A stretch of DNA of 64,000 bases from Chitinophagales bacterium (GTDB taxonomy: Bacteria > Bacteroidota > Bacteroidia > Chitinophagales > Saprospiraceae), in assembly GCA_013299105.1 (NCBI GenBank), contig JAAFJY010000003.1, forward strand, positions 186,001 through 250,000, read 5' to 3'. The position numbers and the translations under genes were made by a program. Below the pieces are notes generated by a model. That model was not told the origin of the DNA. It searched no databases and saw nothing but the letters and a program-made list of their open reading frames with translations. Positions within the stretch are counted from its first letter, which is position 1. The number at the start of each line of letters is the position of its first letter. This document shows, one piece after another, positions 1 through 6,698 of the stretch.

Positions 1-420
1 TTTGGTAATGTACACGGGGTGTACAAGCCTGGAAATGTGCAATTGACGCCCAAAATCCTGAAAAACTCACAGGAATTCATCCGTGCCAAGTACGGCATCG
101 CTGATTTGAATCCGGTGAACTTCGTATTCCACGGTGGTTCAGGTTCTTCTCGCGAAGAGATCCGCGAAGCCATTGAGTACGGGGCCGTAAAAATGAACAT
201 CGACACCGATATGCAATGGGCTACCTGGGATGGCATCAGGGCTTATTACGAAAAAAACAAGGCTTATCTGCAAGGCCAAATCGGAAACCCCGAAGGAGAG
301 GACAAGCCCAACAAGAAATATTACGATCCACGCGTGTGGTTGCGAGAAGGGGAGAAGAGCCTGATTTCACGTTTGAAGGTGGCCTTCGAAGACTTGAACT
401 GCGTAGACCGCAACAAATGA
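1..420 (+). CDS. fbaA: Class II fructose-bisphosphate aldolase, C-terminal part
   Basis: This is the 3' end of a glycolytic/gluconeogenic enzyme that splits fructose 1,6-bisphosphate into dihydroxyacetone phosphate and glyceraldehyde 3-phosphate, a zinc-dependent cytoplasmic reaction. The frame is open from base 1, so the start lies outside the window; 139 residues are visible. Recognisable family motifs are NVHGVYKPG (a zinc-ligand histidine region), VFHGGSGS (another zinc-ligand histidine and phosphate-binding glycines) and the late NIDTDMQWATWDG segment typical of the long type of class II enzyme found in Bacteroidetes and E. coli FbaA. The C-terminal WLREGEKS stretch is also usual. The gene is followed within a few bases by a GTTGAAAN octamer tract. 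Confidence 0.93.
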   Translation, partial: FGNVHGVYKPGNVQLTPKILKNSQEFIRAKYGIADLNPVNFVFHGGSGSSREEIREAIEYGAVKMNIDTDMQWATWDGIRAYYEKNKAYLQGQIGNPEGEDKPNKKYYDPRVWLREGEKSLISRLKVAFEDLNCVDRNK

Positions 421-426
421 TTTTTT

Positions 427-460
427 AGTTGAAAGGTTGAAATGTTGAAGGGTTGAAAAG
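427..460 (+). repeat. GTTGAAAN octamer tract after the aldolase gene
   Basis: About four imperfect copies of an 8-base unit (GTTGAAAN) begin a few bases after the aldolase stop codon. Closely similar tracts follow the lpdA, M48 protease and GNAT genes, and reverse-complement versions precede two genes of the sugar operon. No hairpin is evident. Function unknown. Confidence 0.7.
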
Positions 461-543
461 AAACCCCATTGTGTTCATCATTTTTTCTTCAACAGCACGC
501 TTGGGTTGTGTACTTTCGACATGGCCCAAGCGTTTTTGCTTTT

Positions 544-1047
544 ATGAAAACATTTGCCCATTTTTTTCTCTTGTTGGCCATTTTTGGCCTCTTGGCTTGT
601 GGTTCCAAAAAACAGACTTGTGCTAGCAGTCCGCAGGCCATGTTTACACCCGATATGCGAGGGGTAGAGCAACAACAATTCAAACTGATTGATCAAGTAA
701 ACAGCGAAGAAGAGGTGCTATTGAAAAATGGCCATCGCCTCAATATTTTACAAAGTGGCTGTGAAAAATTGCGCCAAGAATTCCGGTTCAGCATCCCCGG
801 ACGCATGAAAACCGACTCGGCTTTGGTGTGGGCCGAGCTGGCCATCCGCGAATTGAGCAACCTTGCACTGATGGATCAACGCCTGCTCCCGATGGGGCAA
901 TGGGCCATGGCCATCAACTCCAAAAAAGGGGAAATTCGATTGGCTGAAACACTTAGTTTAGGACAAGGGTTTTACGTAAAAATTGACCGCATTCCCAGCG
1001 CTGAAGATGTTATTCTTTTGGTGGTGTTTTCAAATTTTGTGGACTGA
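544..1047 (+). CDS. Putative lipoprotein of unknown function
   Basis: A 167-residue protein with no family I recognise. The start at 544 is chosen because it gives a classic lipoprotein signal: a short basic start, a hydrophobic run and a lipobox LLAC with the cysteine near residue 19. The frame is open further upstream to 469, but those residues do not resemble a signal peptide. The mature part has mixed alpha/beta character and a segment with an FSIPGRMKTDSALVWAELA-like core, with no catalytic motif. It probably resides on the periplasmic side of a membrane. No operon partner is apparent: the aldolase ends 124 bases upstream and a long non-coding stretch follows. Confidence 0.65.
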   Translation: MKTFAHFFLLLAIFGLLACGSKKQTCASSPQAMFTPDMRGVEQQQFKLIDQVNSEEEVLLKNGHRLNILQSGCEKLRQEFRFSIPGRMKTDSALVWAELAIRELSNLALMDQRLLPMGQWAMAINSKKGEIRLAETLSLGQGFYVKIDRIPSAEDVILLVVFSNFVD

Positions 1048-1278
1048 GCTTGTCGTTCGTCGAAAAATTTAGTGGGCTGTAAATCAATGTGTTTTCAAAA
1101 TTCGGAATCCTAAATTTATTTAAACGTCTATTTTTATGACTCTGATAAACATGAAGTTAACCAAATGATTGACACATTCCGTGTTGACCTTGCTTGGGAA
1201 AATTGCAAAGAAAAAATTTGACAGGAGCGGTACTTATGATTAGCTTTGTACCATCCAAAAAGGAAAGCGAAAAACCAG

Positions 1279-1386
1279 ATGAAGGTCATGTACAATACAC
1301 CAGCACTTCTCAAAGGCTATTGTGTCGCCGACTGTCAGGTTCGCGCCAGCCACCAGGTTTTTGCTTCCAGGTATTTTTTCCATTGA
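1279..1386 (+). CDS. Small ORF of uncertain status (35 codons) ahead of a strong terminator
   Basis: This frame starts with MKVMYNTPALLKGYCVADCQ and ends at 1386. The same frame stays open after the stop to about 1455 (EHFIRKDPRTFRKAEMQLFV), so it may be the remnant of a longer gene interrupted by a stop codon, or a small RNA locus rather than a protein. The only positive sign of transcription is the strong hairpin with a T-run at 1482-1512. No family is recognised. Confidence 0.2.
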   Translation: MKVMYNTPALLKGYCVADCQVRASHQVFASRYFFH

Positions 1387-1481
1387 GAGCACTTCATACG
1401 CAAAGATCCACGAACATTTCGCAAGGCCGAAATGCAGCTATTCGTGTCAAGAATATTTTAGTATCAGTAAGTTAGCTTCTG

Positions 1482-1512
1482 CTCCGCTATGCATCTCATG
1501 GCGGAGTTTTTT
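1482..1512 (+). terminator. Rho-independent terminator without an obvious gene
   Basis: A 10-bp stem (CTCCGCTATG with CATGGCGGAG, one G-T pair) closes a 5-base loop and is followed by six T residues. It is a textbook intrinsic terminator on the plus strand, yet the nearest clear gene upstream ends 435 bases earlier, implying a short transcript in between. Confidence 0.7.
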
Positions 1513-1552
1513 GTTTTTGGAAAATCTGGAGTTTTTAGCAAAACTATGGATG

Positions 1553-1587
1553 AAGTTGAAATGTTGAAGAGTTGAAATGTTGAATAG
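1553..1587 (+). repeat. GTTGAAAN octamer tract
   Basis: Imperfect tandem copies of the same 8-base unit as at 427-460, here in the intergenic region about 150 bases before lpdA. Confidence 0.65.
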
Positions 1588-1737
1588 AATGAGGCGTTTC
1601 CCAAAACATTTAGGCCAAGTTTTTACATGAAATTCTAAGTTTAGTCCTCATTTTTCGCAGCGCAGCCCTTATCTTGTGGCGATTTTGCCAAATAGCATTG
1701 GCTACGTTTTACCATAAATCTACAAACTCAACATAGC

Positions 1738-3135
1738 ATGGAGTTCGATGTAATCGTGATTGGCACAGGCCCTGGAGGATATGTTGCCGCCATTCGTGCC
1801 TCACAGTTGGGCCTCAAAACGGCTGTCATTGAAAAAGAAAGTCTGGGTGGGATTTGCCTCAACTGGGGCTGTATTCCCACCAAAGCATTGATCAAAAGTG
1901 CCCAAGTATTCGAATACATCAACCACGCAGCCGACTATGGCATCAAAATCGAAGGTGCCAGCGCCGATTGGGAAAGCATGGTGAAACGCAGCCGCGATGT
2001 GGCTGGAGGAATGAGCAAGGGTGTAAGCTTTTTGCTCAAAAAGAACAAAGTAACCGTCATTGACGGTTTTGGTGCACTTACTGCCGATAAAAAAGTAGAA
2101 GTAACTGATGCGCAAGGCAAAAAGACCAATTACAGCGCCAAGCATACCATCATCGCTACGGGTGGCCGTGCCAAGGGCCTGCCCAATGTACCCATCGACG
2201 GTGAAAAAGTGATCGACTACCGCAAAGCGATGGTTTTGGAAAAACAACCCAAGAGCATGGTGGTAATCGGCGCAGGAGCAATTGGGGTAGAATTCGCTTA
2301 TGTTTATGCCTCCATCGGCACCGAAGTAACGGTGGTTGAATTCATGGAACAAGGTCTTTTGCCGCGTGAAGACGTAGATGTGTCCAAGGAACTGGGCAAG
2401 ATTTACGCCAAAAAAGGCATTCGTGTACTCGGCAACTGGGCCGTGGAAAGTGTGGACACCAAGGGCAAAGGTTGCGTGGTAAAAGTAAAAGACCGCGCCA
2501 AAGGTACGGTTGAAGAAATCAAATGCGATGTGGTGCTCTCAGCTGCGGGTGTTGCCACCAACATCGAAGGCATTGGCCTGGAAGCCGCTGGGGTAAAAAC
2601 CGACCGTGGCCTGATCCAGGTGGACGAGTTTTACCGCACCAATGTACCCGGTATTTACGCCATTGGTGACGTAACGCCTGGCCCTGCACTGGCCCACGTA
2701 GCCAGCGCCGAGGGCATCACTTGTGTAGAAAAAATCGCTGGTCATCACCCACAGCCAATCGACTACAACAATATTCCATCTTGTACTTATTGCATCCCCG
2801 AAGTGGCTTCGGTGGGCATGACTGAGGCCCAGGCCAAAGAGAAAGGCTACGAAGTGAAGGTGGGCAAATTCCCCTTCAGCGCATCGGGCAAGGCCAGTGC
2901 TGCTGGTGATAAGTCGGGTTTTGTGAAACTGATTTTCGACGCCAAATATGGCGAACTACTTGGTGGCCACATGATCGGCAACAATGTAACCGAAATGGTG
3001 GCCGAATTGGTGGCCCTGCGCAAGCTGGAAACCACTGGCCACGAAATCATCAAAGCCATCCACCCGCACCCCACCATGAGCGAGGCGGTGATGGAAGCGG
3101 CGGCGGCGGCTTATGGCGAAGTGATCCACATTTGA
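1738..3135 (+). CDS. lpdA: Dihydrolipoyl dehydrogenase (E3)
   Basis: A 465-residue FAD-dependent oxidoreductase that reoxidises dihydrolipoamide with NAD+ in pyruvate, 2-oxoglutarate and branched-chain 2-oxoacid dehydrogenase complexes or the glycine cleavage system. The N-terminal FAD motif is GTGPGG (residues 9-14); the redox-active disulfide lies in GGICLNWGCIPTKA with Cys40 and Cys45; a second dinucleotide fold (IGAGAIGVEFAY) follows near residue 180; a YAIGD motif contacts FAD; and the C-terminal interface carries HPHPTMSE with the catalytic His-Glu pair. Length and motif order are full and normal. No E1 or E2 gene is adjacent, so it probably serves complexes encoded elsewhere. A bipartite terminator follows. 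Confidence 0.96.
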   Translation: MEFDVIVIGTGPGGYVAAIRASQLGLKTAVIEKESLGGICLNWGCIPTKALIKSAQVFEYINHAADYGIKIEGASADWESMVKRSRDVAGGMSKGVSFLLKKNKVTVIDGFGALTADKKVEVTDAQGKKTNYSAKHTIIATGGRAKGLPNVPIDGEKVIDYRKAMVLEKQPKSMVVIGAGAIGVEFAYVYASIGTEVTVVEFMEQGLLPREDVDVSKELGKIYAKKGIRVLGNWAVESVDTKGKGCVVKVKDRAKGTVEEIKCDVVLSAAGVATNIEGIGLEAAGVKTDRGLIQVDEFYRTNVPGIYAIGDVTPGPALAHVASAEGITCVEKIAGHHPQPIDYNNIPSCTYCIPEVASVGMTEAQAKEKGYEVKVGKFPFSASGKASAAGDKSGFVKLIFDAKYGELLGGHMIGNNVTEMVAELVALRKLETTGHEIIKAIHPHPTMSEAVMEAAAAAYGEVIHI

Positions 3136-3167
3136 GTTGAAAAGTTGAAATGTTGAAGGGTTGAAAA
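3134..3167 (+). repeat. GTTGAAAN octamer tract after lpdA
   Basis: Four imperfect 8-base units start directly at the lpdA stop codon, as after the aldolase, M48 and GNAT genes. Confidence 0.65.
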
Positions 3168-3200
3168 GAGCCCAACAACTCAGGTTTTCGGGCTAAAAGG

Positions 3201-3243
3201 CGCGACGTTGGTCGGGAAAATATCCCGGAACGTCGCGTTTTTT
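3201..3243 (+). terminator. Terminator downstream of lpdA
   Basis: A 9-bp outer stem (CGCGACGTT at 3201-3209 with AACGTCGCG at 3229-3237) encloses a second stem (CGGGA/TCCCG, 3213-3227) and is followed by a run of T residues. It closes the lpdA transcript. Confidence 0.8.
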
Positions 3244-3338
3244 ATGCTGCCCACTTAGAAGAAGGCGGAAATGGTAAACTTTCCTTAACTTGTCATGGCA
3301 TTTTGAGGCATACTACGCCGCCCAATGCTTTGCGTTTA

Positions 3339-3346
3339 TAATTTTG
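3339..3346 (+). promoter_or_regulatory. Candidate -7 element (TAATTTTG) for the M48 protease gene
   Basis: The octamer matches the Bacteroidetes -7 consensus TAnnTTTG and lies 46 bases before the start codon. A matching TTTG at the usual -33 distance is not seen, so the call is tentative. Confidence 0.35.
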
Positions 3347-3392
3347 TGGCGATTTTTGCATCTCGTCCTTTTTTACCCAAAAAATCAAAATC

Positions 3393-4862
3393 ATGGTAAA
3401 ACATATCATGCTGATAAGCTTTCGCTTAATGGTCTTTGGCCTCTTAATCCTGAGTGCATCCTGCGCTCGCAACCCAGTTACGGGCAAAAAGGAGTTTGCT
3501 GTCATGAGCGAACAACAGGAAATTGCCTTAGGAGCCAACTCAAATCCGCAGATTATTGCAGAATTTGGTGAGTACAATGACCAAAAAATCCAGGCTTTCA
3601 TTGACGAAAAAGGCCAGCAAATGGCCAAAATTTCACACCGACCCAATTTGCCTTTCCATTTTAAAGTACTGGATTCGGATGTGGTCAATGCCTTTGCTTT
3701 GCCAGGAGGATATGTCTATTTTACACGTGGCATCATGGCCCATTTCAACAACGAAGCGGAGTTTGCCGGGGTCTTGGGTCACGAAATTGGCCACGTAACC
3801 GCTCGACATGGGGTTTCACAACAATCTCAAAATATCCTGGTGCAATTGGGTTTGATTGTGGGCATGGTAGCGGTACCAGAATTGGCGCAATTTGGCAACG
3901 AATTGTCGCAGGGGGCTGGTTTGTTGATGCTCAAATTTGGCCGTGACGATGAGAGCCAGTCCGATAAACTGGGTGTGGAGTACTCCACTAAAATCGGCTA
4001 TGACGCCCGCGAAATGGCTGGCTTTTTCAAAACCATCAGCCGCTTGAGTGGTGGTCCTGAAGGCCGGGTTCCTACCTTTTTGTCCACTCACCCCGATCCC
4101 CTTGACCGCAATAAGAAAGTAGGTGAAATGGCCGAAGCGGAACAAAAGAAAACCAACAACTACAACCTGTCCGTGAACCGCGATGGCTACCTGCGCATGA
4201 TCGATGGCATCTCCTATGGCCCCGACCCGCAGCAGGGATATGTGGAAAGTGGCGTGTTTTACCACCCACAGTTTAAGTTCCAGTTCCCGGTTCCTTCCGA
4301 TTGGCGTTTGCAAAACTCACCCCAGCAGGTGCAAATGGCGCCCAAAGATGGAAAAGCAATGGTTGTTTTTGCACTGGCCCAACAGCAAAACCTGCGCGAA
4401 GCAGCCAATGCAGCCATTGCTCAAGACTCCTTCAAGCTCTTGAACCAGCAGAACGTAACGGTCAATGGTTATCCAGCCATCGCCATGACCGCCGAGCAAC
4501 TGAACCGCCAAACGGGCAAAACCATTCGTGCTTTGATCTATGTGATCCAGGCGGATAGCTACATTTATAAGTTTTATGGGTTGTCTTTGTCAACCGATTT
4601 CCAGAATTACGAAATGTTGTTCCAAAACACTTTCCGGGGTTTCCGCGAGCTGCGCGACCCCAACCGCATCAATGTGTTTGTGGAGCGGGTAAGGGTCAAA
4701 GATGTCAATCGTGCAGGAACCCTGGCCGATTACCTGCGCTCGCAAGGCGTTCCCGATAAGCGCCTGGAAGAACACGCCATCCTCAACGGCATGGAGCAAA
4801 CCGAACAGGTCAACCTGGGCATGCTGATCAAGGTGATTGAGAAGGGGACGGGGACGAATTGA
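3393..4862 (+). CDS. M48 family zinc metalloprotease, lipoprotein (BepA-like)
   Basis: A 489-residue predicted periplasmic protease. The N-terminus has a hydrophobic signal ending in a lipobox (SASC, Cys24), so it is probably lipid-anchored. The M48 zinc motif HEIGH occupies residues 130-134, followed by ARHG, and a later DDESQSDKLG segment carries the third zinc ligand. The family (Oma1/BepA/LoiP type) degrades or assists misfolded outer-membrane proteins. The second half holds an extra domain of about 150 residues, and the last 60 residues (FVERVRVKD...GTLADYL...LNGMEQTEQV) are a segment often found at the end of bacterial M48 lipoproteins and thought to bind peptidoglycan or substrate. It is a single-gene unit with a hairpin 45 bases downstream. 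Confidence 0.9.
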   Translation: MVKHIMLISFRLMVFGLLILSASCARNPVTGKKEFAVMSEQQEIALGANSNPQIIAEFGEYNDQKIQAFIDEKGQQMAKISHRPNLPFHFKVLDSDVVNAFALPGGYVYFTRGIMAHFNNEAEFAGVLGHEIGHVTARHGVSQQSQNILVQLGLIVGMVAVPELAQFGNELSQGAGLLMLKFGRDDESQSDKLGVEYSTKIGYDAREMAGFFKTISRLSGGPEGRVPTFLSTHPDPLDRNKKVGEMAEAEQKKTNNYNLSVNRDGYLRMIDGISYGPDPQQGYVESGVFYHPQFKFQFPVPSDWRLQNSPQQVQMAPKDGKAMVVFALAQQQNLREAANAAIAQDSFKLLNQQNVTVNGYPAIAMTAEQLNRQTGKTIRALIYVIQADSYIYKFYGLSLSTDFQNYEMLFQNTFRGFRELRDPNRINVFVERVRVKDVNRAGTLADYLRSQGVPDKRLEEHAILNGMEQTEQVNLGMLIKVIEKGTGTN

Positions 4863-4867
4863 TGAGA

Positions 4868-4904
4868 GAAGTTGAAAGGTTGAAGTGTTTAAATGTTGAA
4901 GAGA
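4868..4904 (+). repeat. GTTGAAAN octamer tract after the M48 gene
   Basis: Imperfect 8-base units begin a few bases after the stop codon, continuing the pattern of such tracts just downstream of genes. Confidence 0.6.
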
Positions 4905-4906
4905 GA

Positions 4907-4940
4907 GGTGCAAGTGGAGGGATTTTCGCTTGCACCTTTC
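4907..4940 (+). terminator. Probable terminator after the M48 protease gene
   Basis: A perfect 9-bp stem (AGGTGCAAG, 4907-4915, with CTTGCACCT, 4930-4938) has a 14-base loop. The following T-run is weak, so efficiency is uncertain. Confidence 0.45.
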
Positions 4941-5063
4941 GAGTTTATAGTAAAGTCTGCAAGCCTTTGACTATTGGAAATACGATTTAGAGCTACAGAG
5001 AAAATAACTTGTAAGAATTGGTGCTTTGCCCCGCTTTCACGCAGGGCATGACGCGGCGCGGGA

Positions 5064-5123
5064 TGGGAACACGGATGAAACGGATTCAACGGATTTACAC
5101 GGATTTCCAGCATGACGTTGACC
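5064..5123 (+). repeat. Dispersed repeat A, copy 1
   Basis: The core reads as an accumulation of CACGGATGAAACGG, GGATTTACACGG and ATTTCCAGCATGACGTTGACC. The same core occurs at 6511-6597, 15335-15416, 15840-15899 (reverse), 20048-20107 and 60031-60060 (reverse). The last two sit inside complete MITE-like elements, so this copy is probably a decayed or partial element. Confidence 0.75.
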
Positions 5124-5223
5124 CCACTTAACTCAAAATTTGTCCTGCCAATTTTTATAACTTATTCTTTTACCATCCCTTATTTCTGTTCGATATTACC
5201 ATGAAACCAAAATCACATCCTGC

Positions 5224-5268
5224 ATCGTGTAACCCTGGACTTCAGTCCGGGGACCAAGCGCACCCCTC
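5224..5268 (+). repeat. Dispersed repeat B, copy 1
   Basis: Contains CCCTGGACTTCAGTCCGGGG followed by a GCACCCCTC segment. A near-identical inverted copy lies at 62721-62764, almost 57 kb away. The rest of the 4863-5320 intergenic region shows no gene. Confidence 0.65.
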
Positions 5269-5320
5269 AGTCACATCTTGCATCTATCCGGCAGTTGCAT
5301 CAAAAGTGCCGCTTGACTGC

Positions 5321-6412
5321 TCACTCCTTACCCTCAATTCTGACCCAGTTTTTTCTATCCCTCCCTTCTTTTTTCACCCCTACCCGGTACCGACTTGGAT
5401 TAAAATCTAATTTCTCTCCCACCTCCAAAACCCGCTTAAATTGTGTTTTTTGGTAAAAAGGCCTAAGCGTATCAATATAAAATTTGGTGAACTCGGCTTC
5501 ACTTTGCCCCCTGAACTGCGGCAAGCCAATGGGTTTGTACACCCGCACATAATCGACCAAAAAATCCTCGAAAACACCAGTACCAGGAGCCGGGCAACAA
5601 GGCCCCGAATTGATGATCAGGTCCATTTTGTGCCAGCGGCACATGTCGCTCGGCCCGGCAGGTGGGTAGTAAGAGCTCAGGCCAGGGACATATTCACCCA
5701 GGGTTTTGAGGTGCAAACCATCCACAAACCAGGCCAGTGAATCGGGTGTCCACACCAGGGTCCAGGTGTGAAATTCATTGGACAGGGGTTTTGGCAGGCG
5801 ATAAAAGTCGGAGCGGCTGCCGCGATTATCCGGCCCTTCGTGGTCGTGCCAGTAGTGGGTGGCAAAAAACTCGCGCCCCCGCCGCCCATCGTATTCAAAC
5901 ACATCAATTTCACTGTCGGCGGTATTGCCCACTAGCCAAAAGGCGGGGTAAGTACCATAAGTAGCTGGTAATTTGCAGCGGATTTCAAATAGCCCAAACA
6001 AGTAACCTCCAGGCGTGGCATTGATCGGGTTTTGGCAAAACGCCAGCGGATAATCGTCGTGCAGGCTGCGGATCATGGCGCTGCTGTAGCCCGGAGATTC
6101 ACCGTTGCATTCCAGGTTTTCTGATTTGGTTTGTAAAAAAAGCTGTCCATTTTTGATTTGCAAATTTCGTGTGCGCATACAGGAGCCTGTACAGCCACAG
6201 GAAGGGTAAAAAGAGCGGATGCTATCGCGGTAAGTATCCGGAAATTGAAAAACCCAGTTGGGAATCAAGCTGTTGAGGCTGCTGTTGCCCTCAAACTCCT
6301 CGGCAAATTGCAGGGCCCAAGCGCTGCGATCCAGCACGGTTTGGCCAAATAAAATTGGTCCAAACGCCAAAAAAAGGCAGTAAAGCGCCCAGATTCTTCT
6401 TTCTTTCCGCAT
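5321..6412 (-). CDS. Secreted glycoside hydrolase family 16 protein
   Basis: A 363-residue protein with an N-terminal signal peptide (hydrophobic residues 8-23) and a GH16 jelly-roll domain. The GH16 catalytic signature ExDxxE is present as EIDVFE at residues 168-173, where the first Glu is the nucleophile, the Asp assists and the last Glu is the acid/base. Conserved surroundings include PAFWLVG before it and TWTLVWTPDSLAWFVDG after it. The family cleaves beta-1,3/1,4-glucans or marine galactans; the substrate cannot be read from sequence alone. Four cysteines near residues 72-78 are unusual for the family. No T9SS tail is seen, so it may be periplasmic. It is encoded alone on the minus strand, convergent with the M48 gene. 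Confidence 0.88.
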   Translation of the reverse strand: MRKERRIWALYCLFLAFGPILFGQTVLDRSAWALQFAEEFEGNSSLNSLIPNWVFQFPDTYRDSIRSFYPSCGCTGSCMRTRNLQIKNGQLFLQTKSENLECNGESPGYSSAMIRSLHDDYPLAFCQNPINATPGGYLFGLFEIRCKLPATYGTYPAFWLVGNTADSEIDVFEYDGRRGREFFATHYWHDHEGPDNRGSRSDFYRLPKPLSNEFHTWTLVWTPDSLAWFVDGLHLKTLGEYVPGLSSYYPPAGPSDMCRWHKMDLIINSGPCCPAPGTGVFEDFLVDYVRVYKPIGLPQFRGQSEAEFTKFYIDTLRPFYQKTQFKRVLEVGEKLDFNPSRYRVGVKKEGRDRKNWVRIEGKE

Positions 6413-6510
6413 TTGTTGTAACTTTTAGCCGAATTTTCAAATTGCCTTTTGGCCACTGAAAAGATAGCATGTAAAAATTGACAAGTACTTTGGCTCGCTG
6501 CGCGAGCTTG

Positions 6511-6597
6511 TATGGGAACACGGATGGAACGGATGAAACTGATCTACACGGATTTCCAACATGATTTTGACCATTGTGTTGACCATGACGTTGACCT
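6511..6597 (+). repeat. Dispersed repeat A, copy 2
   Basis: Repeat A core with GGAACACGGATGGAACGG, ACACGGATTTCC and a doubled GACGTTGACC-like tail. It is preceded by the palindrome GCTCGCTGCGCGAGC at about 6494-6508, which also precedes the core in the complete element at 19982-20153. It occupies the GH16/OPT divergent intergenic region. Confidence 0.7.
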
Positions 6598-6698
6598 ACA
6601 TGGCTCAAATCGGTGCTTTCAGTTTTTAGAAACTGCCTTGAAACTGTTTCTGATGCTTTCACGATCCCTAACCACACCTTATAACTGCTGAAACAAAC

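Larger units (their letters stand above)
1048..1737. other. 690-base intergenic region before lpdA
   Basis: No convincing full gene is visible. It holds a doubtful 35-codon frame (1279-1386), an orphan terminator (1482-1512), and an octamer tract of GTTGAAAN type at about 1553-1587. The last 150 bases form the AT-rich leader of lpdA; I could not assign a clear TAnnTTTG promoter there. Confidence 0.6.
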
